Source of the DNA: Subtercola endophyticus
GTDB lineage: Bacteria; Actinomycetota; Actinomycetes; Actinomycetales; Microbacteriaceae
Assembly (NCBI RefSeq): GCF_021044565.1
Contig: NZ_CP087997.1
Span: 2,294,001-2,358,000 of the forward strand
Reading direction: 5' to 3'
DNA length: 64,000 nt
A model generated the notes under the pieces. The model was not told where the DNA came from and made no database searches. It saw nothing but the letters and a program-made list of their open reading frames with translations. This document shows, in pieces, positions 25,773-35,372 of this stretch; the first letter of the stretch is position 1; the number at the start of each line of letters is the position of its first letter. The translations under genes and the position numbers were made by a program.

Positions 25773-27587
25773 CTATGTGCGACGTCTCGACCGCAGACTC
25801 ACGACCATCGCACCGACGATCAGCGCGACGGCGGCCACTCCGAGCGCGATGATCGACGGCGCCGCGACGTATCCGGTCGCCGCCAGAGCTGCTGATGCGG
25901 CGGGTGCGGCCGTGGCAGCAGCAGCCGCGGGCACTGGGGTTGCGTTCGGGGTCTGCGCGGGTGTCGGCGTCGGCGTGGGGGTCGGGATGCTCGCTGCAAC
26001 ACTCACGGTGCCGAGCACGTTGTACCCCTCGGCCGCGTTCCAGGTGCCGGAGTTCGCGAACTGCACGGCGTAGGAGGGGTCGTCGCGGAGCGTGTCGGAG
26101 GCATCGGGAAGCCAGAGTGCTGCACTGTACTCGCCGACGGCGAGATCGGCCGGCATGGTGACATCTTCATCGATGGTCGAACTCGAACCAGCGGCCCAGC
26201 TCCGGGGATCGGCTACGAGCGGAATGCGATACTTTCCGCTTGCGCCGTCGAGCACGAGATAAGCGGCGCGCGGGTGGACGATCGAGGCCCAGCCCACGTT
26301 CGCGAGTGCGATGGTCACGTGCTCGGTCGCGTCGGGGGCGACGGTCGCGGGCAGTTCGGCGCTCGTCAGCTGCAGCCGGTACCCCAGATCATTCGTGATC
26401 TGTTCCCAGCATCCGCCCTCGACATAGTCCGAATTGGCGGTCTCCTTGGGATTCATGCTGCCGTTGAGGTAGGTGAAATGCATGTTGGGCAGCTCAGGGG
26501 CGTCGGCTAGCAAAGGGAAGGGGGTCGTGTCACCCGGATCCGGGCTGCCGGTCACAGCGACCGGGCAGGTCGAGCGCTCGCTGCTTCTGCAGGCATTGCC
26601 GCCGATGATGTGGCTCTCCCCGAGAACCCCGATGTCTGCCTTCAGCTTCGAGATCTCAGCCTGGTCGGCCTTGGGTTCGTTCGTCAGGTTGGTCACCCAG
26701 GTTCCCTCGTCCGAGGGTGACAACGAGGCGTAGCAGTCCTGGTAGTCGGTGAACCGGCTGGAGGCGTCGGACCACGTGATCGACGGGCCCTGAACGCCGT
26801 ACACGGCGGGGTCGATCACGTCATACGGATGACGCAGCGCGATCTGCTTGTCGGCCGGCAGGTTCTCGAGCAGCGCGGCGATCACCTTCTCTTTGTTGCC
26901 CGGCGCCAGCAGCTGATGCGCCGAGCAGTGCCACTCGCCCCATTCGCCGATCATCCCGGCATCGAATCCCATGATCGCGTCATCGTTGTGAGCGAGCGTG
27001 CCCTTCAGCTCGCTCAAGTGCGTCTGTACCCACGCGAGGGTGGTGTCGACGTTCGACGGAACCTGATCGACGGGGTAGACCTTGGTCGGATCCAGGCAGC
27101 TCGTGAGGTACTTCGTGCCGTTCGGGCCGGCGTTGGGATCGAAGTCCGGGCTGTACGTGATGTGCACCCACCCCTTGAGACCGTATTTTCGCAGCCCGTC
27201 GAACGCCGCCTGAATGCTCAGCTGCAGCGTGGTATCGATGACCCGTGTGCGGTAGTCCGAGAGATCGATGCCGAAGTGCACGATAGTCTGGCCGTTCTTG
27301 GCCACGTTGGCGAGCCGCGAATCCGTCATGTCCCAGGTCGAGTTGAACGAGGTATACAGCCCGCGCTCGGGGTTTTTGATGTCGGCGTCGGAGGCTTGAT
27401 AGGTGTAGGTGAGCCGGCTGTCCGAGGTCTGTGTGGGGTCGTCGACGCTCCCCCCGACGGCCGCCATCGCCGGCGTCGCGAGACCGATCACGATCGCCGC
27501 GACCGTGATGACGAGAGAGGCCGTCACCATGGTGCGATGATTCCCGCCACCGGTACCCCCGGCGCGCCGCCTGCGTGAAATCAGCAC
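25773..27587 (-). CDS. LAATG-anchored DUF4874/DUF4832 protein
   Basis: 604 residues. Start: GTG at 27587 after AGGGGGAAGAT; a longer frame to 27647 lacks a ribosome-binding site. Signal peptide with AMA-A cleavage, then NPERGLYTSFNSTWD, the hallmark opening of DUF4874, followed by the DUF4832 part (DLGYRLQLTSAELP...). The fold is a TIM-barrel-like glycoside-hydrolase relative; GFDAGMIGEWGEWH holds candidate acidic residues. A Pro-Thr spacer (PTPTPTPTPAQTP) leads to LAATG (568-572), a membrane helix and RSRRRT. A wall-anchored polysaccharide-active or binding protein is plausible, not shown. Confidence 0.85.
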   Translation of the reverse strand: MLISRRRRAGGTGGGNHRTMVTASLVITVAAIVIGLATPAMAAVGGSVDDPTQTSDSRLTYTYQASDADIKNPERGLYTSFNSTWDMTDSRLANVAKNGQTIVHFGIDLSDYRTRVIDTTLQLSIQAAFDGLRKYGLKGWVHITYSPDFDPNAGPNGTKYLTSCLDPTKVYPVDQVPSNVDTTLAWVQTHLSELKGTLAHNDDAIMGFDAGMIGEWGEWHCSAHQLLAPGNKEKVIAALLENLPADKQIALRHPYDVIDPAVYGVQGPSITWSDASSRFTDYQDCYASLSPSDEGTWVTNLTNEPKADQAEISKLKADIGVLGESHIIGGNACRSSERSTCPVAVTGSPDPGDTTPFPLLADAPELPNMHFTYLNGSMNPKETANSDYVEGGCWEQITNDLGYRLQLTSAELPATVAPDATEHVTIALANVGWASIVHPRAAYLVLDGASGKYRIPLVADPRSWAAGSSSTIDEDVTMPADLAVGEYSAALWLPDASDTLRDDPSYAVQFANSGTWNAAEGYNVLGTVSVAASIPTPTPTPTPAQTPNATPVPAAAAATAAPAASAALAATGYVAAPSIIALGVAAVALIVGAMVVSLRSRRRT

Positions 27588-27659
27588 ATCTTCCCCCTCG
27601 TGAAGCCCGACCGCCCTCAGCATGGCACGGCCGCGTCTGCCCGCCACTAGGAGTTTCTC

Positions 27660-28355
27660 CTAGCCGCGAAGCTCCTCGGGCGACGACGCCGGCGACGAGG
27701 GGCGGTCGACATCGATGATGAGGCCGTCGGCGATGGCCTGCGTGCGCATGGCGACCTTGGCCGAGATGTCGATTCCCGCCTCCCGGTACTTCGAGCGGAT
27801 GCGCTTGAGGTCGGACTTGGCGGTGTGCTCGGTGATGCGCAGTGCGGCGGCGATGCGCTTCGCCGACTCGCCCGAGCTGTAGAGCGCCATGACTTGCCGC
27901 TCTCGCAGCGAGAGTTCGGGCATCCCTGCCACCGCGTCGAGCTGTGCGGCGAGCTTCGGCGACACGAACCGCTCGCCGCAAACGGCTGCGCGCACGGCCA
28001 GCACGATGGTCTCGGCCCCTTCGCTCTTCACGAGGTAGCCCTTCGCCCCGGCCGCGAGCGCCTCACGCACCACGGCCGGGTCGGAGTACGTGCTCATCAC
28101 CACGGTTGCGACGCCGGCGGTGTCGAGAGCGCGCAGTTTCACCGAGACCGGCAGGTCGTCTTTGAGGTCGAGATCAAGCAGCACCGCGTCGACCGGAAAC
28201 TCCGGATGCGCTAGCAGATCGGTCCACGAGGCGACAGCGGCGACGAGCGTGATGTCGTCGGCGGCACCCTTCATCCACTCGGTCAGGGCGGCGAGCAGCA
28301 TGCGGTGGTCGTCGACGATCGCGAGCCGGATGCCCGGGCTGGCGGTTTCTGTCAT
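27660..28355 (-). CDS. NarL/LuxR-family response regulator
   Basis: 231 residues. Receiver domain with acidic pocket and phospho-acceptor Asp in AVLLDLDLKD (about residue 62), Thr/Ser in VVMSTYS and Lys in GYLVKSEG. C-terminal LuxR-type HTH: LSLRERQVMALYSSGESAKRIAAALRITEHTAKSDLKRI. It is divergent from the kinase gene at 28403 and follows, on its own strand, upstream of the two LAATG protein genes, which it may control. Confidence 0.92.
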   Translation of the reverse strand: MTETASPGIRLAIVDDHRMLLAALTEWMKGAADDITLVAAVASWTDLLAHPEFPVDAVLLDLDLKDDLPVSVKLRALDTAGVATVVMSTYSDPAVVREALAAGAKGYLVKSEGAETIVLAVRAAVCGERFVSPKLAAQLDAVAGMPELSLRERQVMALYSSGESAKRIAAALRITEHTAKSDLKRIRSKYREAGIDISAKVAMRTQAIADGLIIDVDRPSSPASSPEELRG

Positions 28356-28402
28356 ATGTTCATACTCGTGACCCGACTCCCGTCGCGCATCGGTGCGCTG
28401 CC

Positions 28403-29689
28403 GTGATACCTCTCGAAGCGACGGCCTCTGCCGAGCGGCCCGGCCTCGCTGTGGTGTGTGCGCGTCGCTTCGGGGTGATCTTCGCCCTCTCGGCGGCGCT
28501 CAACCTCATTCTGCCCGAGTTCGCCCGCGTCCCGGCATTCGCCCCCGCGCTCGTCGGGCTGGCGCTCGTCATTCTCGGGTTCTCGCTGGTGCCGCTTCGA
28601 GGCACAACCACGTGGATCGTGCTCGTCTATGCGGCCGGACTCGCGACCCTGGCGACGTTTCTGCTGCCCGGCTCGGGAGTCGACGACCCGTCGACACTAG
28701 CGACCGTCACGGCGGTCTCCTCTCTCACCGTTCCCTCCCTGCTCGTAGCCGTCGCGGGGCGCCGGGGCATGACAATTCGCGCCCTCGTCTCGATAGCGAC
28801 GCTCGCCGCGGTACCCGTCGCGGTGCTCGCGGCTCTCGCCACGGCGCCGTACGGGCGGGCCCTGTTCGTCGTGATCGCCATCGTCGGCGGCTGGGCGGCT
28901 CTCACCGGCGCAGGAATCTGGCTGACGGCCAGCGAGCGGCGAGCGGATGCGGGCGTGCAACGCCTGAAGCAGGGCTTCGCCGCCGAACGCCGCTTCACCG
29001 AGGCCGAAGCCGAGCTGCGATTCGGTGCACGGATGATGCACGACACCGTTCTCGCAACGCTCACGCTCGTGGCCGGCGAGGGCAAAGGAGTGCGCCCCGA
29101 CGCGCTGCGAGCGCAAGCGGCCGCCGACAGCGCGCTGCTCGAGCGGCTGAGAACGCACGGAACGCACGGAACGCACGACGCTGCCCGCGGCGCCGTGCCC
29201 TCGCCATCCGGCTCATCCGCAGCGCCCGGCGCAGTCGGGATGCTCGACGGTGCTGGCGCGCTGGCGGCACCCCGGGCATCCGGTGCCCCGCCGAGCCCCG
29301 AGGCAGGGGCCGAACTCGCGTCGCCGTGGGCCGCAGTCGACGACTGGGGGTTCGCTCACGGCTTCGACATCGACTGGCACGGTGCACGCGGCGTCGACGC
29401 CCCGTTCACCCAACAGGATGCCCTCGTGCGAGCCGTCGCCGAATGCCTCGAGAATGTGCGGCGGCACTCGGGGCAGCGGCGTGCCGAGGTCACCATCACC
29501 CGCGAGACCGCACGGATGAGGGCCGTGGTCACCGATACCGGCGTCGGGTTCGAACCCGGCTCGGTGCCGAGCGGCCGGCTCGGCCTGACCCAGTCGGTGG
29601 AGGCGCGCATCCGCTCGGTCGGCGGTACGACGCGCGTGTTCTCCTCACCCGGGCGCGGCACGACGGTGCTGCTCGAGGTGCCCCGATGA
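28403..29689 (+). CDS. Sensor histidine kinase, NarX/HisKA_3-like
   Basis: 428 residues. About five or six membrane helices in the first 175 residues, then a dimerisation segment with candidate phospho-His in ARMMHDTVLATL (about residue 215) and a C-terminal ATPase domain (VAECLENVRRHSG N-box; VVTDTGVGFEPG G1; FSSPGRGTTVLLEVP end). The DUF5931/NarL-partner kinases have this layout. An Ala/Pro-rich insertion of about 60 residues (THGTHGTHDAARG...) separates the H-box from the ATPase domain. Its TGA overlaps the next gene (ATGA). Confidence 0.88.
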   Translation: MIPLEATASAERPGLAVVCARRFGVIFALSAALNLILPEFARVPAFAPALVGLALVILGFSLVPLRGTTTWIVLVYAAGLATLATFLLPGSGVDDPSTLATVTAVSSLTVPSLLVAVAGRRGMTIRALVSIATLAAVPVAVLAALATAPYGRALFVVIAIVGGWAALTGAGIWLTASERRADAGVQRLKQGFAAERRFTEAEAELRFGARMMHDTVLATLTLVAGEGKGVRPDALRAQAAADSALLERLRTHGTHGTHDAARGAVPSPSGSSAAPGAVGMLDGAGALAAPRASGAPPSPEAGAELASPWAAVDDWGFAHGFDIDWHGARGVDAPFTQQDALVRAVAECLENVRRHSGQRRAEVTITRETARMRAVVTDTGVGFEPGSVPSGRLGLTQSVEARIRSVGGTTRVFSSPGRGTTVLLEVPR

Positions 29690-30897
29690 GCAGCACTCTG
29701 GAGCAACTGCTCGCAGCCCACCGCGGCGGCCCTGCCGCGCTCGACCGGCTTCGCGCCCGCATTCGCCGCGACCGCTCGGTGAGCGCCGGTTACCTGGGGC
29801 TCGCCTTCACCGCCCTCGCCGGATTCGTGCTCGCGCGAGGCCTGGCGTCGCTCGCCTGGTCGTGGTCGGATCAGCCGGGCCGCTGGCTCTCGCTCGTCGC
29901 CTGGGCGCTCATCGTGCTCGCCTTCGCCACTGCCGTGCTGGCCGCCCGGATGAGCGGCGGAGTGCTTCCGGCCCGCTTCTCGCACCTCGTGCTGGCTGCC
30001 GGTGTGCTGGCGGTCGTCGCCGACCTCTGGTCGTTCGCGCTCGGCGACGGATCTGCTTCGCTGTACCCGACGGCGCCCATCGGCCTCGGCGCGTGCCTGT
30101 TCGTCTGCCTGCCGTATCAGCCGCTGCGGCGCAGCGTCGTCGGCGCGGGCATCCTCGCGGCGACCGGAGTCGTCACGGTTACGCTCGGCTGGTCCATCGA
30201 TGCGTCAAGTCTGTCGACCGTCGTGACGGCCTTTCTGCTCGGTCTCACTCCGGTGGCCGCAGGTATCTCCATGATCCATGCCACCGACCGGCACCTCGCG
30301 ACGCGAATCGACCAGGCGGTCACCGAGAGCCTCTTCGCGGTGCCGGCGCTCGGGCACAGCGTGCTCGCCGTCTCCGATCTGCGCCGCCTCGACGCCGACT
30401 CCGAACGCCTGCTCACCGAGGTGGCGCACCTGCCCGCCGACCAGCCGATCGACGCTTCGATGGCAACCGCCGCCGGTGTGCTCGGCGACGCCCTGCGGCA
30501 CGCGCTCACTCTCGACCACACGCAGACCTGGCTGCAGATCGCCGTGGGCGAATCGGATGCCCTCACCCGCGCCGTGCGCATCGACGACCCCTTGGCACTC
30601 GCGGCGCGACTCGACCCCGAGCGCCGGCGCACCCTGCTGGCCCTCGTCTGGCTGTGCGTGGCCACGGCGCCTGCCGCGTCGGCCGCGATCGCGACGGGCG
30701 CCACGAGCGGAGCGCCCGTCGCGCAGCCGACCTTGCAACTGACCTTCATCGACTCTCCGGCCGCAGTGGTGTTCACCCTGGTCAGCACCCACCGGCAGCC
30801 CATCGACCCAGCGGTGTGGCCGATGTTCGTGCAACTCGGCCGGCACACGGCCGACCTCGCGGCAGGACGGATGCTCGTGGCTATCGAGCTCGACTGA
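29686..30897 (+). CDS. Membrane protein coupled to the histidine kinase
   Basis: 403 residues. N-terminal cytoplasmic segment (LEQLLAAHRGGPAALDRLRARIRRD), about six to seven hydrophobic helices between residues 30 and 200, and a 200-residue soluble C-terminus with LGDALRHALTLDHTQTWL. It lacks ATPase boxes. The ATG overlaps the kinase stop, so expression is coupled to the kinase. The layout mimics a second kinase that has lost the catalytic domain; it may sense or modulate the signal. Family not recognised. Confidence 0.75.
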   Translation: MSSTLEQLLAAHRGGPAALDRLRARIRRDRSVSAGYLGLAFTALAGFVLARGLASLAWSWSDQPGRWLSLVAWALIVLAFATAVLAARMSGGVLPARFSHLVLAAGVLAVVADLWSFALGDGSASLYPTAPIGLGACLFVCLPYQPLRRSVVGAGILAATGVVTVTLGWSIDASSLSTVVTAFLLGLTPVAAGISMIHATDRHLATRIDQAVTESLFAVPALGHSVLAVSDLRRLDADSERLLTEVAHLPADQPIDASMATAAGVLGDALRHALTLDHTQTWLQIAVGESDALTRAVRIDDPLALAARLDPERRRTLLALVWLCVATAPAASAAIATGATSGAPVAQPTLQLTFIDSPAAVVFTLVSTHRQPIDPAVWPMFVQLGRHTADLAAGRMLVAIELD

Positions 30898-31001
30898 CCC
30901 TGCCCCGAGCATCCTGAGCCCCCAGACGCCGAACCGCAGACCCCAAAGGGGGGTACTGCTCGCGTATACAGGCACCCGCGCCGCGTGCCACTCTGCAGAC
31001 C

Positions 31002-33794
31002 ATGAGCACCCGATCTTCCGCGCCCGCGCCGCTGCGCCGCGTGCTGCGCGCCGTGGCTATCGCCGCCTGCGCCGCCGTCATCGCTACGGGCGGCAGCATC
31101 GCCGCTGCGGAGTCGGCCGCTGCATCCGTTCCCAGCGCTGCCGAGGCATCCACCCTGACCGCACCCGCGGCATCGGCGCCTACCGCAACCGCGGCATCGG
31201 CCAGCACCGTCGCCGCCCCCGCCGCCCCCACGGCTGCGGTGAACACGATCAACGTACTGAAAGACATACAGATTCAGGTGCGCAACGCCCCCGACAGCTG
31301 GGGCCAGCGCCACGATGCGCGGTTCACCATCGGTGTCGCCGCCGACGGCCGCGTGAAGTTCGAAATCGACGGGAGCTGCCTCGACACCTGGTCACTCGAT
31401 GGTTTTCCCGAATTGCGCACCTTCGCCGTGCCCGATGACTGCCGTGAAGACCCGTCGCAGTACTTCTACCTCGTGCCCTCCAGCCCGACTCCGGTCGCCG
31501 GCCCGACACCCGATCACGAGGCCGCCCGAGACAACGACCAATGGTTCGCCATCGTGAGCTCCAGCGGCAAGGAGTGCCTGAGCAGCAAGGAGGGCGGGCT
31601 GTTCCCGGCGAACGGATCACTGCCTGACGACATTCCCCAGAACTTCGCCCAGCAGAAGAAATGCGACCCAGCCGACCCGAAGCAGCAGTTTCGCGTGGCC
31701 GACGAGTACTGGGAAGACAACGTGCCGGCGCGCTGGACGGCCATTCTCAACACCGCGATAACCTACGCCACGCAGCAGTGCGGCAGCACGACACAGTCGA
31801 CCCCCGAGAACGCTCCCTGCCTCGTGAAATTCGCCAACGACCCGCAGCAGGAGTGGCTCATCCCCGGCCGTGGCCGCGCGCTCACCATGGGAACCGCCGG
31901 TACGGTGTTGCTGGGCTGCGGCACGGGAGCCGACAAGAATCTGCCCAAACAGACGAACCTCACCGGGAGGGACGAGTCGATCACTGTCGGCAGCACCGCC
32001 GGTTACGACCACACCGTGCAGTGGGGCGCGGGCCTCGGCATCAAGGTCAGCGTCGAGGCGAAAAATAGTTACAGCGACATCATGTCGGTGACCTACGGCG
32101 GCGAATTCAGCATCAACGGCAGCTTCGTCGACACCCGCCAAGACCATGTCGGCAACTCGCAGTCGTACACCCAGACTGTCGCCGACGGCATGACGCTCAT
32201 GAACGTCTGGCAGGCAGATACGGTGAACCTCACGGGCACCTGGAAGCTCGACATCGGTACGCCTGCCGTGCGGCCCGGTGCCATGGCCTGGACCATTCCC
32301 GCCAGCAGCACGCTGCCCATCACCGGCGGCCTCACCAACACCGCGATCGCGACCCGCTCGAACAAGTCGTGCACCGCCACCCCGGCGTCGACGAACACGC
32401 AGCGCCCCTGGATCGTCTCCGGCACCAACACCTGCGCCACCCCGCCGACCCCCACGCAGACCAGCTCCGGCATGGTCGACACCGTGCTGACAGCCTGCCC
32501 CGGCACCTGGACGACCGGCGCCGATTCCACCGCCCGCGTCTACAGCTACGAGTGGTACACCAAGCCGGCCGGCTCGACCGCTGAGACGCCTATACCGAAT
32601 GAGACGGGGCCGACTCTGCGGGTCATCCCGTCGTTGTACAAAGCAGGTCAAGACCTCTACGTGGGCGTCAACGTGCGTGAAGAGGGGCCCACAACCCGTC
32701 TTGAGTCGGCGCCCGTTCGCGCCGATCTCGAGGCGCTTGTCGTCGCCCGCACCGGCACGGCGCCCGACCGGTTCGCCACGAACTTCACGGGATGGCTTCC
32801 CGACGCACACACCAGAATGCCGTACTCGCAGAAACTCGTCACGTCTCCCGGCACCAGGATGAACCTCACGACCAACCAGTCGGCCCTCCGCGGACTCACA
32901 ATGTCGCCCGACGGCCTGCTCTCGGGCACGCCCACCTCGACGGGTGAGGTGACGTTCACCGTCACCGACACTCCCGGCGACGGCGGCCCGGTCACGACGC
33001 GCGACTTCACGCTGCGGGTCTTCGACCGCGACCCGACCGCGCTCGGTGTGGCATCGACTTCTCTCACTGCGACCGTGGGCACTCCGTTCTCGGCGGCGCT
33101 CCTCGCCGACCCGGCCGCGGGGCAGACCGCGGCCGTGGCTCCCACGCTGGTGGGCGACATCGCCGGCGGCCTCGCCTTCGACCCGGCCACGGGCATCCTG
33201 TCAGGCACCCCGACCGAAGACGGCGTCACGCTGCTCACTCTCGTGACCCCCGAGTTCTCTCAAACGTTCACTCTGACGACGACGGATGTCGCGACCGTAC
33301 TCAGCACGGCGCCCCTGCCCTCAGCGACGGTCGGTGTGCCCTACTCGGCAGCGACCGCCGTCTCGCTCGGCACCGACGTGCAGATCGGACGCCTTCCTGC
33401 CGTGCAGCCCGGAGAGAACGGCGTTCCCCTCGACACCGACCCCGCCGCGCCGGCCGGCCAGCCCCGCGTTCCGTCGCTGCTCGGCCTGACCCTCGACGCC
33501 GCCACGGGCCAACTGAGTGGCACCCCCACTGAGGCGGGCACCGTGGTGATCGCTGTCGCGAACCTGACGGATGCCTCGACCCCGGCCCAGCTGAAGACGC
33601 TGACGGTCGCTGCGGCAGCTTCGACATCGACTCCCCCGGCCGGGTCGTCAACTCCGGCTCCAGCTGCCGCCTCGAAGCCCAGCCACCTCGCCGCGACTGG
33701 TTGGAGCGCCGGACTCGCGGTGCCCTTCGGTGTCGCCGTGCTCCTCCTCGGCGCGCTCCTCTTTGCGCTCCGGCGTCGCAGCCGACTGCGCTGA
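31002..33794 (+). CDS. Large LAATG-anchored surface protein with lectin-like and Ig-like domains
   Basis: 930 residues. Signal peptide (residues 1-37), Ala/Thr-rich spacer, a Cys/Trp-rich region with three trefoil-like segments (GSCLDTWSLDG, DNDQWFAIVSSSGKECLS, ANDPQQEWLIPGRGRALTMG), a beta segment with alternating polar residues (about 320-420: HTVQWGAGLGIKVSVEAKNSY, GGEFSINGSFVDTRQDHVGN), then putative Ig domains of the He_PIG type (LTMSPDGLLSGTPTSTGEVTFTVT, LAFDPATGILSGTPTEDG, LTLDAATGQLSGTPTEAG), and LAATG (896-900) with helix and RRRSRLR. A class E sortase substrate. Lectin plus aerolysin-like arrangement is a possibility, see findings. Confidence 0.85.
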   Translation: MSTRSSAPAPLRRVLRAVAIAACAAVIATGGSIAAAESAAASVPSAAEASTLTAPAASAPTATAASASTVAAPAAPTAAVNTINVLKDIQIQVRNAPDSWGQRHDARFTIGVAADGRVKFEIDGSCLDTWSLDGFPELRTFAVPDDCREDPSQYFYLVPSSPTPVAGPTPDHEAARDNDQWFAIVSSSGKECLSSKEGGLFPANGSLPDDIPQNFAQQKKCDPADPKQQFRVADEYWEDNVPARWTAILNTAITYATQQCGSTTQSTPENAPCLVKFANDPQQEWLIPGRGRALTMGTAGTVLLGCGTGADKNLPKQTNLTGRDESITVGSTAGYDHTVQWGAGLGIKVSVEAKNSYSDIMSVTYGGEFSINGSFVDTRQDHVGNSQSYTQTVADGMTLMNVWQADTVNLTGTWKLDIGTPAVRPGAMAWTIPASSTLPITGGLTNTAIATRSNKSCTATPASTNTQRPWIVSGTNTCATPPTPTQTSSGMVDTVLTACPGTWTTGADSTARVYSYEWYTKPAGSTAETPIPNETGPTLRVIPSLYKAGQDLYVGVNVREEGPTTRLESAPVRADLEALVVARTGTAPDRFATNFTGWLPDAHTRMPYSQKLVTSPGTRMNLTTNQSALRGLTMSPDGLLSGTPTSTGEVTFTVTDTPGDGGPVTTRDFTLRVFDRDPTALGVASTSLTATVGTPFSAALLADPAAGQTAAVAPTLVGDIAGGLAFDPATGILSGTPTEDGVTLLTLVTPEFSQTFTLTTTDVATVLSTAPLPSATVGVPYSAATAVSLGTDVQIGRLPAVQPGENGVPLDTDPAAPAGQPRVPSLLGLTLDAATGQLSGTPTEAGTVVIAVANLTDASTPAQLKTLTVAAAASTSTPPAGSSTPAPAAASKPSHLAATGWSAGLAVPFGVAVLLLGALLFALRRRSRLR

Positions 33795-33880
33795 GCTTCG
33801 AGAATGCCCAGAAGCACTCCCGTCTCCCAGGCAATTCCCGAGAGACCGCCGCCGGCGAGAACCAGTGCACCATCTGTCAT
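33791..33880 (-). pseudogene. 5' remnant of a patatin-like phospholipase gene
   Basis: Thirty codons starting at the ATG at 33880 read TDGALVLAGGGLSGIAWETG and continue VLLGILEAQ, the N-terminal oxyanion-loop segment of bacterial patatin-like phospholipases (normally about 280 residues, with GxSxG further on). The similarity ends exactly where the 3' end of the oppositely oriented surface-protein gene begins. The frame remains open beyond, but only as antisense of that gene. It is a truncated leftover, not a functional gene. Confidence 0.7.
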
Positions 33881-33924
33881 TCCGTCACGCTACGACGAAC
33901 CGCTGGCACTGAAGCGAGCCCCCG

Positions 33925-35025
33925 TCAGGCCGCGGGTTCGCTCTCGATCTTCCGCCAGCGCCCGCTGGCGATGAAGTTCACCATCACGTTGAGCACAGCG
34001 ATGGTCGGCACCGCGAAGAGAGCCCCCGGGATGCCCGCCAGCAGCGTACCTGCGGCCACCGCGAAGACCACGGCGAGGGGATGCACCTTCACGGCTGACC
34101 CCATGACCAGCGGCTGCAGCACGTGTGCTTCGAGCAGGTGCACCAGCAACACCCCGCCCAGCATGATCAGCGCCTGAACCGGGCCGACGAAGACGAGCGC
34201 AACGGCCACCGCGATGATGCCCGTGGCAATCGCGCCCACGACGGGAATGAACGACGCCAGAAAGACGATGATCGCAATCGGAATGGCCAGCGGCAGCCCG
34301 AGAAAGAACGCGAAGAGCCCGACCCCGACCGCGTCGACGGTCGCAACCAGCAGCTGCACCCGAACGAAGGTGGTGAGCGTCAGCCAGCCTGCGTGGCCCG
34401 CGCCGTCGATGGCCGTGCGGGCCCTTCGCGGAAAGAGTCGAGTGACGAACATCCAGACCCCGGCGCCGTCGATGAGAATGAAGATGGTGGCGAACAGGGT
34501 CAGCAGCGCCCCGGTCAGAATGTGCAACGCCGACGACCCGACGGTCAGCGCGCCCGAGAACAGTTGGCTGCTGTGCGATGAGACTGCCGAGCCGATCTGA
34601 TTCAGGTAGCCGTCGAACTGCGAGTCGTCGACCTGCAGCGGTGACGTCTTGAGAAAGGCCTTGAACGAGTTGTACGCCTGCACCGACTGAGTCTCGAGCG
34701 AGGGCAGTCCGGCACGCACCTGCGTCTCGACGAGTAGCACCAGCGCGCCCAGAATCGCGAAGGTAGCCACCAACGACACAACGATGGCCAACCACCGTGG
34801 CCAGCGATGCCGGCTCAGAAAGCTCACGAACGGCACCAGCAGCGCCGATATCAGCATCGCAACGAGAAACGCCACCACGATCTCTTTGAACGTGGCGATG
34901 AGATAGAACACGACGGCCAAGACGGCCGCGACCGCCAGCAATCGCCACGCCCACTGCCCGGCGATATCGACGGGAACAGGAATAGCGCGCCGCACGCGCG
35001 CCTCAGGTAGCTCGGTGTCAGACAA
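33925..35025 (-). CDS. AI-2E family transporter
   Basis: 366-residue membrane protein with seven to eight helices and the AI-2E/PerM pattern: N-terminal paired helices, a soluble loop (residues about 95-165), IPIAIIVFLASFIPVVGAIATG and the C-terminal LLEAHVLQPLVMGSAVKVHPLAV signature. Family members are credited with export of autoinducer-2 or Na+/H+ exchange, but the substrate of actinobacterial members is unproven. Single gene, no clear operon partner. Confidence 0.9.
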   Translation of the reverse strand: MSDTELPEARVRRAIPVPVDIAGQWAWRLLAVAAVLAVVFYLIATFKEIVVAFLVAMLISALLVPFVSFLSRHRWPRWLAIVVSLVATFAILGALVLLVETQVRAGLPSLETQSVQAYNSFKAFLKTSPLQVDDSQFDGYLNQIGSAVSSHSSQLFSGALTVGSSALHILTGALLTLFATIFILIDGAGVWMFVTRLFPRRARTAIDGAGHAGWLTLTTFVRVQLLVATVDAVGVGLFAFFLGLPLAIPIAIIVFLASFIPVVGAIATGIIAVAVALVFVGPVQALIMLGGVLLVHLLEAHVLQPLVMGSAVKVHPLAVVFAVAAGTLLAGIPGALFAVPTIAVLNVMVNFIASGRWRKIESEPAA

Positions 35026-35372
35026 GGGTGGCCTCTTTCTCGATTTCCGGCGGCCCAGCGTGCCGCAGACCCTCCACTATCGTTCGCCGAGCCGCCGGTT
35101 CATAGCCCTTGCCCCCGCCAAGCGAGAGTGACAGCTGCGCAGCCTGAAAATCGTGGCTCCCCGCCCTTCCTTCCGGCACTCGGTGTCAATAGGCTGAATA
35201 ACGACGCGGAGATCGGCAGTGCAGCCGAACATCCGGCGCGGTACGTCAGCCTAGGCGCGACGCGCACGACCGAACCGCGTCACTGAAACGGACTTCCGCC
35301 GCACACCTCTCGTGCAGCGGATCAGCCGGACCGGAACCCCGGCCTCGACTAGCTCGATGGAAGGATCACGCA
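35026..35372. other. 347-bp intergenic region upstream of the SDR array
   Basis: Divergent gap between the AI-2E transporter and the first tandem SDR. I see no gene and no strong palindrome. It must hold both promoters; a GAAGGA ribosome-binding site (35361-35366) precedes the SDR ATG. Confidence 0.6.

Noticed and set aside
29545..29570. GGGTTCGAACCC, resembling a tRNA T-arm
   Set aside because: It encodes VGFEPG, the G1 box of the histidine kinase, and no acceptor or anticodon stem can be drawn around it.
33341..33880. 179-codon minus-strand frame as a complete patatin-type gene
   Set aside because: Only the first 30 codons resemble patatin; the rest is antisense of the surface protein gene.
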